A stretch of 64,000 nt of DNA from Steromphala cineraria (lineage: Eukaryota; Mollusca; Gastropoda; Trochida; Trochidae), in NCBI GenBank assembly GCA_916613615.1, contig OU744732.1, forward strand, positions 49,653,227-49,717,226. Reading direction: 5' to 3'. Positions within the stretch are counted from its first letter, which is position 1, and each line of letters opens with the position of its first letter. This document shows positions 1 to 13,197 of this stretch, one piece after another. Position numbers and translations under genes: made by a program. Below the pieces are notes generated by a model. The model was given only the letters and a program-made list of their open reading frames with translations, was not told the DNA's origin and did no database searches.

Positions 1-90
1 CATACTTGCAACGGTATTAAAATACCTCACTTTCGTTGCGTCCATGGACGATTAATAAATATGAAAGCTAAAAGTTGACCAAATGTAAAG

Positions 91-460
91 ATCGGGGAAC
101 ATTATTGATTACCTTCAGAAAAGCAATGAACAATACAAAGTCTACGATGCTTTTTTGTCGAACCCTCAGAACCCTGCCCAGAAGGAAATATTAAGAACAA
201 CAGTGATCTTTTGTAACTATCCTGTGTGGTTTTGTTTGTTTCAAGAACTGCTGCCAGGTTATCTTTATTGGTAGATATCTTTCAAACACGAACAGATCGG
301 GGATACTTTATATCAATTACGTTCAGAAAAGCAATTGACAATACAAATGATATAAGTCTACAATAACGTTGTTATCGAACCTTCAGAACCTTTCCCAGAA
401 GGAAATATTAAAAACAACAGTGATCTTTTGTATCTATCCTGTATGGTGTTGTTTGTTACC
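91..460. repeat. Imperfect tandem duplication, about 200-bp unit
   Basis: Both 91-255 and 295-460 start GATCGGGGA and share TTCAGAAAAGCAAT, CAGAAGGAAATATTAA and AACAACAGTGATCTTTTGTA with small differences. Confidence 0.75.
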
Positions 461-555
461 AGCACGGCGGTCCCTGTACCTCAATTGGTAGTCTTGTTTG
501 TTCCATACACGAACCCATCGAGGTACGTTATAAATGTAACATGATTATCACTACC

Positions 556-1150
556 TTCCCTCTTCTAGCAAAACTAATTGGCTGGGTGTGATTCAAAATA
601 GCCACATATCACGACTCTCCTTAATAAATCGCCAAACAAACAAGCAACAAATGATTTTATCTTTTATATTTCATGTTTATATTTTAGGATATAAGTGTCT
701 CGCAGGCCAACTGACCGGATGCTGTTTTGAGTTGTTAATCCAAAATGATTTTAATTCTTCTATGTACTGTTTGTGACACTGACAAAAATATTCTTCTTCT
801 TTATCTTCTTCTCCTTCTTCTTCCCCTACTCCTTCTTCTTCTTTATCTTCTTCTTCTCCTCTTCTTCTTTATCTTCTTCTCCTTCTCCTTCTCCTTCTCT
901 TTCTTTTTCTTCTTATTCCAAAATGATTTTAATTCTTCTATGTACTGCTTGTGACACTGAAAAAATCTTCTTCTTCTTTATTTTCTTCTCCTTCTCCTTC
1001 TCTTTCTTCTTCTTCTGTAACATTGTTATCGCTATTCCTTTTCTCTGTACAGGCATCTAGCAACACTAATTGGGCTGGTGTGATTCAAAATGGCCACATA
1101 TCACGACCCTTCCTAATATATCGCCAAACAAACAAGGACACAAACATGAC
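556..1150. repeat. Duplicated unit interrupted by a (TTC/CTT)n tract
   Basis: The block with GTGTGATTCAAAAT and GCCACATATCACGAC occurs at about 580-645 and 1075-1140. A second block with CCAAAATGATTTTAATTCTT flanks polypyrimidine runs at about 740 and 918. The pyrimidine runs (790-915, 965-1015) generate Leu/Phe/Ser-only open frames that are not genes. Confidence 0.75.
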
Positions 1151-1470
1151 AAAACCTCAACCGTTACTTTGAACTGTTCAAATGAGGTTTGGTCTGCGTT
1201 CCGTTGACTCATTCAGTGCTTAATATATCAATAAACAAACCATTGTCAAAAACATTTTGCGGTTCTCATGCGGTGTAATGTTCATAATTAACGGAACATG
1301 GGAAGAGAGAAAAGTATCGCTTTTGTCATTGATTATTGACGAATCAGCCGTTGGAATTCTTAAGGGACATTAAGAAGTTAAGGTATGCAAGGAAAGACAA
1401 ATGTGTAAATGGCAACTTCTTCTTGATTGTATTTACAACGGAGATCAAGGGAATGTTGTGACGCCATCTC

Positions 1471-1834
1471 TTAAAGGGGCAGTAGCACGTTTTTTGATAA
1501 TTTTAATTTTTTTAATTTTCACTGATAATTGACTAATAATGTTAAATATATTATTTTTACAGTTTCAAAAATCTCATTGCACAAGTCAATCACCCATAGT
1601 CGGAGGACAAAGAATGAAGATTCACATAAAATCCATTGGCGGCAATTTTATGTGAACATCTTTAATTCATTTTGTGTAAGAAAAAGGAATCGCATGGCTT
1701 ACCTTAACATTATATATTTGAATTATTAATGCTCCATTTATTTAAAATACATTGTCTATCAATTGGAACACTTAATTATCATTTTCCTGACATCACCTTT
1801 TATTCCCCCTAAAAACGTGCTACTGCCCCTTTAA
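1471..1834. mobile_element. MITE family A, copy 1
   Basis: Begins TTAAAGGGGCAGTAGCACGT and ends with its inverted complement (ACGTGCTACTGCCCCTTTAA); about 364 bp, no coding capacity. The internal block AAAATCCATTGGCGGC and the block AAAAGGAATCGCATGGCT are shared with the other copies. Confidence 0.85.
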
Positions 1835-4800
1835 TGTGCCGGAAACGTTTTATCTACAACTCTATATACGTTATAAAGCATTTTCTACATGAACAGCATT
1901 AATATTTTGGTTAATAAATTTCACAAGACCTTATATTCAGAAAACTCACTGATTATTTGGATAATCAATCTCTTAACTTCCATATGGTTAAAATATGGTT
2001 CAGGCATTTATACTCAGTCTGACAAAAACATGACGATGATTTAATTGTTCTATATCGAAAACATCGTAAATTACTGTCAAAATTTTCTCGCTACCTCCAC
2101 ACAACCAAATCTAATACTTGTGGAGTATTTCATTGCATAGTGCTGTATCGTTTGATTAACTCATCTAATATCATGGAAGAAATGTTATTGCATTTAAGAG
2201 TTTGGTGAGAAATTCACTTCAATCGTGAAGGTGTTTGATTTGAGTAGCAGAACACCTGTTTGATAAATCTCCACTCCATATTTTGTTTGTACAGCCCTCT
2301 ACAATTAACCCTATATTGACATTCCAATAAATATAGCCTAGCAAGATAGGCCATAACTACTCTTTATGACCCTAGTGATGATAAAATTCGATACGCTATA
2401 TGTACAAAAACACGCTTCAGTAACATAACATTACATGAAATTGTCTTCATAATTGTATTTTAAGCATAGTTTGTAAATTTAAGATGTTAGACATAGTACT
2501 AAATTCCTTGTACGATTATACGTTATAACGATCAGACTCTTTCATATGGTTATGGTATTTATTTATAAGATATACCCATAATGTTTTTTTGAACTTGTTG
2601 GTATAGCTGTTTGAAGCATAAATAATATGAATCTGAAACTACATATTCTTTGTTGAATAACGTCTTTACTATTAAATCATTTGCATGGTAATAAAATTAT
2701 TACCTCATAATTATTATAATGAGAAACCTTTTGCATTATTGGAATGTTTGAATAGTTTAAATGCCCACAATGTCAGTTTTGATTAAAATAAATATGCAAA
2801 TATAAATTTACAATGCACCTCCTAGAATCTTGTCATGTCATGTTCGGTATATTACGTGCTCAAATTTAAGTTTAAAAAATTAAATCTAAGATTAAAATTC
2901 GCTAGATATACTCTGATAAACAACATTTCGACATATGTGGTCCACCACACACGATATATAAAAAATCCAAGCTTTGAACACAAAAGTGAACAGTGTGGCG
3001 ATAGTTGTGGTCCATTGAATATTGTTTTGAAGATCTGTCAAACTTTATATATAATTTATGAGTTCAATTTCCTCCACATTTAACAAGCCAACAACTGACC
3101 CCGCCCCCATTTTGTCATTTTGGCCAGTGTTGGGGTACAACAGGGCGACGCCCTATGTCCTTACTATTTTGTACAATACACGGAAAAAGATACCGTCATT
3201 GGCTGTGTCCGGTAAAACAGACTAACTATGTGACATATGGGTGTTTGACGGCACGAATTGATACTTATTTGCTACTTTGAATACTTAGTCGACAGAATGT
3301 GACTAAAAGGAGGCGAATTTGGAGGCGGAAACTGTTGCCAAAAACTCATAAAAGGGTATACCATATTTTGTGAAAAGAACAGTAGAAGTGTCGAGGCGCT
3401 TTCTGTAACATAGACGACTATTAATGAACATTACAAAAGCAGATATTCTGTGAAAGTTTGATTTCCTCTTGTGTTGCATTTATCCGTGAAGTATGATATT
3501 GTTATGTTCTTACTATTCACGAAATTGTCGCGGAACTAAATGGGCTTCAATGCGTATCTTGAAGGTGGGGTTTGCATTCGAGTTTTTATATACATACACT
3601 CTGTATTCAAATTTATCACAAATTTATCATGGCTGATGAATTTGAAAGACATGTGCGTTCGGCGTGTAATTCGCAGACTTAGTCGTTAGTTATGCGCTTC
3701 GTTTCATATGCCATGCAGCCATTTCAATTGTATTAAGATGAAAGCATGTGTAAAGAATATTTTCCCTTATTTAAAACACTTCAAGGTTAATGAAATTTGT
3801 TTCTTTAACACTATACAAATGTAGCTAACCCGCTGTTAGTAAATCAGTTGATTGGCAAAACGATGGTCATATATATATCAACAATATGACTGTAATTTCA
3901 TGATCACTTGAAATCTATATATGTAATTCTTTAGGGTTCCTTTGTTCTTCGTTTTAAGTTTATTAGTTTTAGTCACGATAAACTTAGAAATTTTGATTTC
4001 TCGTCACAGCCATATACACACAATATTTGATTTAAATCTGTATTTCTGAGTATTTCTTATAATCAGATGCAAACACAACAGGAGTCTTAAAATGATCCCC
4101 AGCACGCGACATGATATTTGATAGAAGAAACATAACATTAGCCGAGCTTACAAAATGGCCAAATAATTTTGACACGGCCCCCGCCAATTAGATGGCTTTC
4201 TGAGTGGCGGTCACTACCTTTTTCTCGCATTCTTCAATGAAATTCAATCAAGCAGTACTAGGCTTGCTTATCAATGAGACCTAATTACTTACATGGGGGT
4301 CCTCTTTCAATAAGCCTCGTTATAACGCGAAAATATATGATTTTCGGAAAATTATTAATTATTTACAAACGTCTTCATAAATATCATTTTCAGCAATTAA
4401 AACGAAAAACAAACCGTGTCCAGCAACATTGATAAGAATTTATCGCATACAAATATTCAATCTGTATTCAAAGTAGCGTCTTTTCACTTAAAGTACCTTT
4501 TGAGGTGACATTTATGATTTTAATTGATTTATGTGTGCAATCAACCTTTCGTGAGTTTATCAAATCTAAACATACGTCAATTTGTAAGATAAACGAGGTT
4601 GGCGTTATATCGAGGTTTTTCACCTGAAGGGGCACAGGTAGAGTGCATTGTTTTAGTGTACACCTGTGAGATACTGCGGAATATACCTGACATCGGCTTG
4701 AGGAATGTATCGTTTAGGACAGGTATTTCGTTCTTATGTGATTTGTGGAGGATAAACCACGAAGAGTTTCACGAAAGGTATGTACATATTTCAAAATTAC

Positions 4801-5810
4801 TCGCCCTTGTGACTCTCGGAGTAAAAACGCAAAGAAAGTGTTTTTCTCACACGGGTTTAAATATCACAACTGATCGTCATACGTACATAATGTAGATATG
4901 ATGGACACAACATAAGTATTATGAAATAGAAATTTTATGCGGTGATCACGTTTTGCTAAAATATACTTTCAGGAAAAAGATCCAATATGTGATGAAAATG
5001 AAGGTTTAGAAATTAGTCTCTGAAGTAGTGCTTATGTGTTGTGAAACTGTCGATGTGTTCCTTTGCACAGAAATCACGATGCATGATGTTCGCAAGATGT
5101 CGGATACTTGAAAGAAAATATATACCCTTGTATTTTTATCGTGCACTCGCCAATGAGGTATTAGGAGTGAGAATATGCCTCACACATCTTGTTCTCGATG
5201 TTTTTGATTCCACCCTCCCGTGATGATGAATCTAATGAAAAGAGAAATGATACATCAATTTTACATAGGTATATTCCCGGGATTCTCTCTCGAGATTGGT
5301 TACAAACCTGGAATTGATATAAGATTGAATTTCAATCAATAATGACTTTTACAGTTTCCAATGGTTTTGATTGTGATTTCTACACTGATTTGTACATATC
5401 AAATAGTCCGTGTACGAAGTGATCATTCATTCATTCATTCATTCCCAAAGCGACGCTTAACAATATCTCATTCATTCATTCATCCTAGCTGACATATTTT
5501 CAAAATTATTCATCTATTTATTTGCTTGCTTTTCGTTTTATTTCGTGAATTATTTTCCAATTATTTGAACATTTAAGGGTAATGACAAAATATAAAATGT
5601 GTGATAGCAACCTAACAAGATAACCGAAGAACTGATACGCGTCATTTGCAAAAACTGCTTTCGATCACTTCTTTCTTTAAGTCAACAATGATCTATTCAC
5701 GTCAACTATTGATAGTACTATCATTATTTACTATATATCTACATCCATATAAGTATAAACTATATATTTATGACGATACACTACATGACCCGCCGTGTCC
5801 CTCTTGTAAG

Positions 5811-6660
5811 CTAAACAGATAAACACCACCTCTACAAGTGCTCCACTCCAGTCACTTTTACAAGCCACTGTCTAAATCTTGTGATATAAATCATTTGATG
5901 TTTTCCTTTAATTCATGTCAATTTGATAACGCTCAAAACTTCAAAAGTATGTAGGGAAATTATTTAATCCTTTTCCTGTTGAGGTATACCGTTTTAAACT
6001 TAGGAAAATGCACTCGGGCATATTCTAAGAATTCTCTTATTTTCATATGTTTTATAATTCTAACTCACCTTGACAATAAAGAATGAGAATTTCATGAACA
6101 TTTCTTGTCTACCTCAATCATAAAATGTTTTGATGCATTTTCTCATTGCAAAGTAAAACTTACCAGCATGAATTATTTGATTAAGTTTCTCGTCTCAATT
6201 TAAAACAGTACTGGAAAATCGGTGTTCACTGATTTGTCACCTGTACAAATACTGTCCTTTTTTAACCTGTTCATATATGCCCAATATATATCACTAGAAC
6301 AATTTAAACAGATAAACACCACCTCTACTAGTGATCTACTCCAGTCACTTTTACAAGCCACTGTCTAAATCGTGTGATATAAATCATTTGATGTATACCT
6401 TTCATTCATATCTATTTGATAACGCTCCGAAAAACAAATAAGTTCAAGAGAATTTAGGGGAAATATTGAGTTCCTTTAACAAACAACTGTTATAACCGTA
6501 GGATAAATGTATGCAATTATACAATTTGAAGACTCCAGTCTTGTTTGATAATTCTAACTCATTTAAAAAGAACTACAATTGCACCAAAACGTTGAAAATG
6601 TTTCGTAAAGTATTTCATGTATTTTCTCATTGCAAAATAAAACTTACAGAGTGAACTTCT
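5811..6660. repeat. Direct duplication, about 495-bp spacing
   Basis: A block starting AACAGATAAACACCACCTCT and running to about TTTGATAACGCTC occurs at about 5812-5935 and 6307-6427. Similar ends with CATTTTCTCATTGCAAA occur near 6135 and 6615. Confidence 0.7.
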
Positions 6661-6671
6661 GTATGTTTACT

Positions 6672-7013
6672 TTAAAGGGGCAGTAGCACGTTTTTTGATA
6701 ACTTTATACTTCAAAATTTTCACTGATAATTGTACGTTAATGCTAAATGTATTATTTTGATAGTGTCAAAAATCTCATAACACAAATCAATCATCTATGG
6801 TCAGAGGACAAAGTACAGCGGCCATTTTGTGTGAACACCTTTAATTCAGTTTTTGTTAGAAAAAGGAATCGCATGACTAAACTTTACATTATATATATTA
6901 TATATTACTGCTTCACTTAGTTTAGATACATTGTCTTCCAATTGAAAACATTAATTCTCATTTTCCTGACATCACCTAATCTTCCCCCTAAAAACGTGCT
7001 ACTGCCCCTTTAA
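6672..7013. mobile_element. MITE family A, copy 2
   Basis: Same termini as copy 1, about 342 bp; lacks about 20 internal bases around the AGGACAAAGTA region. Confidence 0.85.
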
Positions 7014-8169
7014 AGAAACATTGATGGTCTGTGACACCAAAGTACCCTACTAGATAATTACAAGAACTTATTAAGTGATCTCCTGAAGTTGCTTTAACAA
7101 GTTACTCAAGGTTATCTCATATTGTCTCTATCATTACAATCATTATCATATCTGGATATCTAATGAATTCGAAGGGATACATTCCAAGAGGGTTCAACGG
7201 TATACCAAAATATATTGAAACATATATTTGGAATAAATTTGATGAATCTTTCTGGGGGAAAACTCAGCTCTATATTGTGACTACAAGATTGCAATGCATG
7301 GCATGTAATCCTTGTGGAGGTATACCAGATAAATATAAGCTTCTGAAGTTTTTACTCGAGTCAAATTAACAAGCCCATATCTGACCATTTGGTTAAATTG
7401 CCTACAGGGCAATGTTTCATATTCATATCTCATGTATATTATATTTGCTAAATTTGAGCCTGTCATAAAGCATATTTTTATGTCATACATTTATGACAAA
7501 GCTTATGTAATCATTATACAGCAAAGGAATGTTCTTATACATATCCTTTAAGAGTAAAAATGTTTTTATTTTCATATTTATGAAATATGTTCGGGAATAT
7601 GATATTTATGAATTAATCTATAAGTTCCTAAAAGCCGCTACTTATCTGAAGCGCTCTACAATCACTCTGGAATGTGTACTGCGATGAATGTATTAGCAAA
7701 ATCATATTTGAAAGTAAACCAATTATCAAGTCAACCAGTGATTTCAACAATATTTATTAAAATCTTGGTATGAACTGTCCACGGTTTAAAGTTGGGTATG
7801 ATTTTCTCATTGGGCGTCGACTGTAGAAGAAGTTCATGTCAAAACCAAGTGTACGTGATTAAAACAGGAGTATTATTTCACCATTGACGTGATATTTCAA
7901 CCGAGCAAGCAAAACAACGAGTGCACAACTCAATTAATAATATGATAGACACAGACTGATGTAAATGATATTTTGACCTAAACATAACCTCTTGAAAAGC
8001 ATGTCTTGATTTGAATCTTACTACAGAATTTTATACGGCTAATTGTAGGAACCATTAGTGTTATGTTTGGTCAAGTTTGTTCTGGAACTATTTATAGACC
8101 ACTTTTTTTATGACGCCACCTTTAGCATATAAATTGAATCTGTTGATAAACACAAATGTATACTTGTGC

Positions 8170-8530
8170 TAAAGGGGCAGTAGCACGTTTTTTTGATAAT
8201 TTCATATTTCACATTTGTAAATGATAATTGTAAGTTAATGTTAATGTATTATTTTGACAGTGTCAAAATGTCATTACACAAACCAATCATCCATAGTCAG
8301 AGGACAAAGTATGAAGATTCACATAAAATCCATTGGCGGCCATTTTAGTGAACAACTTTAATTCATTTTGTGTAAGAAAAAGGAATCGCATGGCTAATTT
8401 TTACGTTATAAATTTGAATTATTACTGCTCCATTGGGTTTAAACACATTGTCTTTCAATTGGAATCATTAATTTTCATTTTCCTGACATCACCTTATATT
8501 CCCCCTAAAAACGTGCTACTGCCCCTTTAA
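8170..8530. mobile_element. MITE family A, copy 3
   Basis: Left end reads GCTAAAGGGGCAG instead of TTAAAGGGG; the right end is canonical. The difference bears on whether the target site is TTAA or TA. Confidence 0.85.
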
Positions 8531-10567
8531 CGCAGTAATTTTTGATGTACTAATAGGTTATTTTCGGACGATCAATGTTTGCAGGATGTCGTTTAATATT
8601 ATCCAAAGAGCTGGAGAATACGTTTAATTGTCTATTCAATCGTTGACTCTTTTTATTTCTTCCTTATTTCCATAAACGGAAAATTAGTGTGATTGCTGTG
8701 ATAAGATACAATTAGTCGCACTCTCGTCTGTTCACGTATCAACGATATCTTGATATATATAACATTTTAACTGTAAAGCAAACAGAAACATTTTTACTTC
8801 CAATGTCGACAATACACTAAAACATTCAGCAATTACACTGCATACCAAATTAGGGGTTAATTGTCCGCATTTGACATGGAGGTAAAGAGGGAAAATAATG
8901 ACAGCTCATAGTATGTCAAAATATGATAAATGTATTTTTAAACCATCAACAACTGATTACCCGCGAAAAATATAATAAAATCACATTACTCATAAGTTTA
9001 ATTGACCGTAACATTAATCAATAAATTAGTTGCTCATTTAGGGCACACGACTAATTGAACATTTTACATAGGATCTCGTTAATTTCATACATAAGCAATT
9101 AGTCATACTTTTTTTAGTGGTACGCGATTTCGTTATCGATATCGTCATGATTAATGTCATTGGCATGAAATGACAAGAACATATACGAAATACAAACAGT
9201 CATACATGAATATTGTTATGTCTCAAAATCACTTCAAACAGTTTGAGATTTTTTTTATCAAATTAAGAATATATATAAACTAATTCATTTACACGTTTTA
9301 TCAAATTACTTGGGTTGCTAATCTCTCTATCTAAACCAGTGAAACGTATTTGAATTGTTTAGAAAATATATTGCTTTAAAATTCAAAACACCCGTAATTA
9401 CAATTTAGTAGAGATGAATTGTCAAACCATTTATCAATCATCAAGTTATGCTAATGTTAAAACATCTACTTCGTACATCGTACATGTTGCCGATTTAACA
9501 TTTGTTGATTTATGCTTTAATATTTAATAATCTGTCATACCCAAAAGATAGCTCGGATAGACCTTTAATATATGTACCTGTACTGTATTAATGCTTATTA
9601 TACGAGTTCAGTCTTAAAAATCTATTTGTCTGTAAGTATTTCTGTTAAGAGCTACACAGACTCCGCAATTAATGATGAAACCTTTCCACAAAGGAGTGGT
9701 AAACTTCATCTTAATTCTAATACAATAAACCAAAAATCAGTCATAATAATAAATCAGTCGGTACCAGGCACGCTTATGCCTAATTCGACGCTAGTTATCC
9801 TAACGAGGGTCCATCACTCATTTAACTACATAACTCCGGACAGTGGTCACCCCCTTGACCAGTAGTGGACATCACATTGACACACGAGGTCATTAGGCCT
9901 ACTGCTGGACATTGTAAATAAAGCACCTGTTGCCCACGTGACCCTTGTTCATTTCAGAGGAATGATAATTACAAGTCACGTGATGGTGTACATGTCTGTA
10001 TTGTATATGTTATTACATATGATATAGCACTGGTATCAGCTGTCATTTGGTCATGATTCCCATTTGAGTACAGGAGATATACAAGGGCTTACTTGGAGCA
10101 TATCGTAAGTATTGAAAGTGATATTTTAAACGCAATATATGTAGAATATTGGTATGCATTTCAATCAAAAGTGTGGTGTAAAAGAAAGGATGTTTATACT
10201 ATTTAAATATTATCATCACAGATGTATTGAGTGAAAATTAACTGTATAAACTAAGATAGAGATTGAATATGATTGACTCTAGCCTTAAACTATTTTCTCA
10301 GATTTACCATCCATGATCGTGCCAAAGATTATTTAAGTAATCAAATTCTTTAACTTAACATATATATAACGACGTTTTTCGTAGTGCATCAATAAGATTG
10401 GAATTTTTGCATTCTTTGAGATGAACTTTCAATGTGAGTTATGCTTTAACATAAAAAATTTACATCATTTTCTGCGTTATTCATAAATTTGATGTAATCA
10501 AATTTCAATTAATTTCGTCCGACATGAAGACGTCATCGCTGAAACTTGTAAAACAATGCTATCCATT

Positions 10568-10790
10568 TGCATCCAAATGTTTTTCTCAAATGTCAGTCAA
10601 ATATCATACTAGAAAAGCTACATTTATTAAGATGATAGAAGTTGTTATCTAGAATAGCTCGCTCTATCTAAGTTAATCATTTCAAATGTTTTCTCACATG
10701 TCCGTCAAATATCACACTAGAAAAGCTACATTTATTGAGATGATAGAAGTTGTTATCTAGAATATCTCGCTTTTCCTAATTTTGTCATTT
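10568..10790. repeat. Tandem pair of about 112-bp units
   Basis: Both halves contain CTAGAAAAGCTACATTTATT followed by GATGATAGAAGTTGTTATCT; they differ at a few bases. Confidence 0.8.
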
Positions 10791-12962
10791 CAAACGTCCT
10801 TCCTTGTAGCATTGTAATAACTCAATGAAATAAGACCATGACGAGATCGTAAAGAGTTACACGACACCGTACTCTTAAAGGGGATCAACAACCTGGTTCG
10901 TGAAACCTCATTGACCATTGTTAACAAGAGCATCCAGACGGGTACGGGGGGGTGGGGGGGGTCACATGACACAAACTTGGTACTGGCTGTCAGCTGTAAG
11001 CGGTTCGCAACCAAAAAATTTCGTCCCTATCGAGTATTTACGACTCTTTCGGGGCCCTGCTAATAAAACACTGGAAGTTAAAAATTCAGGTTGCAGACCC
11101 CCTTTAATGTTTCTGACATTTGTAAACTAAGAGTGGGTTTAAACAATATTTATTCATATACTCAAGGTACAGGGAGATGGACAAACGGGGTTTCCCCTAT
11201 AATAATGTCTCCCCAAAACATACATTTTGATACAGGATCTATACATCAGAAGGATATATACATGAATATACAAATAGTAACAGCATTAACGCACCTAAAG
11301 CAACTAACCATGCTCTTAATTTTTCCTACATTTGTAAATTGAGAGTGTAACAGCATAAATGACCAGCTACATGCCTATAATTGTTTGCAGTAAGAGAGTA
11401 CAGCATCTGTTATGTTTATACAACATTATACCATGCATCTGTTGAGAGTATGATATACGAGCAAGTGTGTATAACATGTTGTAACGGAGCGACTGTGTTG
11501 CTATACATAGTAACTGTAATGCTATAATGTTAGTGTCAGAATGAAACGTTGACATGATGCTACAATCTTATGGTGGCTCGCATTATATCTGATATAGATG
11601 TTAACTGGCAGGCAGAAGAAGATACATACTTCAGTTGAATTTATCGTATGTAAGATTTTCACTGACAGATATTTCGCGTTTTTGATGTTTTATTCTAAAC
11701 TAATGAATAATCAGTTTATTCATCATTCAAAGGATACATTTTAGTGGGTTTTTTTCAAAAACTGATTAACAAACTGTTCCAAGATCAATTTTGATGTAAC
11801 ACAAATGTTCATCAACACGGTAAAACACAGTGTTACAAGAGCTATGAAAATATGATGTCATTTTCGTTCTATGATTACCTAAACAGTTTTCTCTTTGTGA
11901 CTTACGCGACTTTCTGTTATAACTATATATCAAACTTTTAAAAGGACGTCCCGAAAGTATATTTTGATTGATTTTGATCACTGGATTTTAATCTAACAAT
12001 ACAGAATGTTTAAATTAGGTTCAATTAAGTATGTTATTTATTCTAGTTCAGCCACCTATAATGATGAGCTTTTGCAGACATCGGGCCGAAAAATATAACA
12101 CAACTACTTTTATCTTTACCATAGTCATACAATGAGCAAAACTCAAAACTTGGCGCAATTCTTAAAAACATATTTTTTTCTAAATGGTATTTCAGTTAGG
12201 GAAAAATAAAACAAACCCAAATCTTTCAATATGTATTTTTCAAACCAACGCTCTTAACATTCTACAACGACTAAGTTATACCTAGAGAAGTCAGGACGTG
12301 TTTTAGAAGTGCTAAAGACAGCTTAGACTCAAGTGGTAATCCCATGTTAACTTTGGGTAAATAACGCTGTGCTGTGAAATAGCGAAAACCAAGCCTCGGC
12401 GAGAAATCGTAGTTAGCCGCTTTGACCACTCCAGTGGCCGCCTAAACAGGGTCAAGTCATTGACAGTAGATAAAGAAGGACATATCCTCTTATTGCCCTT
12501 ACTCTCTTAATTTACAAAAATGAGATAAAATTAATCAAAATACATGAAAAGTGGATGTTATATATTTCTAGGCCCAGGATGGCACATCAATAGAAAAAGG
12601 AGACTGTGGATTTGGATCCAGTTTTTCATTTACAGTACAAGCAGACTTCCATATCCGGTTTATACTAAATTACTAAATACTATAATATTTAACAATATAT
12701 TACAGTGGACATAGTTGATGGTATTAAATTGTTTTAGATTTCAGTGACGTAAGACAACATATAACGACTGGAAGGGGATTGTTCCATGCTGAATTGTCAT
12801 AAACATTAGGTCTTTAAAATCAAACACGGACCTACGATCAATATCTATAAATGCTGTTCGTGTAGAGGATCTGATACATTGTATCATAATGTAGGATTTC
12901 GCCTGTTTAAAGGCACACAGAATGGCAACAACATGTCTTAAATATAACATTTTCTTTTTCAG

Positions 12963-13197
12963 AATGACTTGATAATCAATTGGGATCATGACTCCGAAGC
13001 CATAAATCGACTTAAAATCTTTGGATACTAAAATGTCAACGATGACGTCACACACTCAGGATGACGTAGATCCAGTCCTGACGTCACTGAGGAATATTCT
13101 GAGTCGACTAGAAGAACAGGACCGTGTTCACAAACGGAAACGAAGGCGTCGAATCGCTGATGCACGACGGGATAGAATGTACTCCGCGCCAGAACTC
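12963..13197 (+). CDS. First coding exon (5' UTR 12963-13032, codons 1-55)
   Basis: The start ATG at 13033 has A at -3 and an in-frame TAA at 13003 with no AG between them, so translation of this transcript very likely starts here. The 55 codons end in phase 0 at CTC, followed by a GTAAGT donor (13198). The segment after the start is helix-prone and ends in a Lys/Arg cluster (HKRKRRRR). A pyrimidine-rich tract ending in CAG at 12960-12962 looks like a splice acceptor, so this is probably not the first transcribed exon; a non-coding leader exon would lie further upstream. Reading through the donor gives a longer open frame to 13440, but its extra part is AT-rich and resembles intron sequence. 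Confidence 0.75.
12964..13005 (+). promoter_or_regulatory. Two short upstream ORFs in the 5' UTR
   Basis: ATG ACT TGA (12964-12972) and ATG ACT CCG AAG CCA TAA (12988-13005) both precede the main start at 13033. The second is in frame with the main ORF and ends 27 bases before it. Short uORFs commonly lower or condition translation of the main frame; that role here is inferred. They depend on the exon really starting near 12963. Confidence 0.5.

Larger units (their letters stand above)
1..12962. other. Upstream non-coding DNA
   Basis: I find no supported coding exon here; the short open frames are AT-rich and motif-free. It contains an imperfect 200-bp duplication (91-460), a duplicated unit around a (TTC)n tract (556-1140), MITEs at 1471, 6672 and 8170, a duplication at 5811/6307 and a tandem pair at 10568-10790. 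A promoter or non-coding leader exon for the PH gene may lie here or further upstream. I could not place it. The stretches 2.0-5.4 kb, 7.0-8.1 kb, 8.6-10.5 kb and 10.8-12.9 kb show nothing I can name. Confidence 0.55.

Noticed and set aside
745..1172. Phe/Leu/Ser-only open frames
   Set aside because: Translation of (TTC)n/(CTT)n tracts and their duplicated flanks.
4599..4895. 98-codon + open frame
   Set aside because: No domain, no splice context and no composition shift from surrounding DNA.
12741..13055. 104-codon minus-strand open frame
   Set aside because: Overlaps the first coding exon and its splice acceptor antisense; no recognisable domain.
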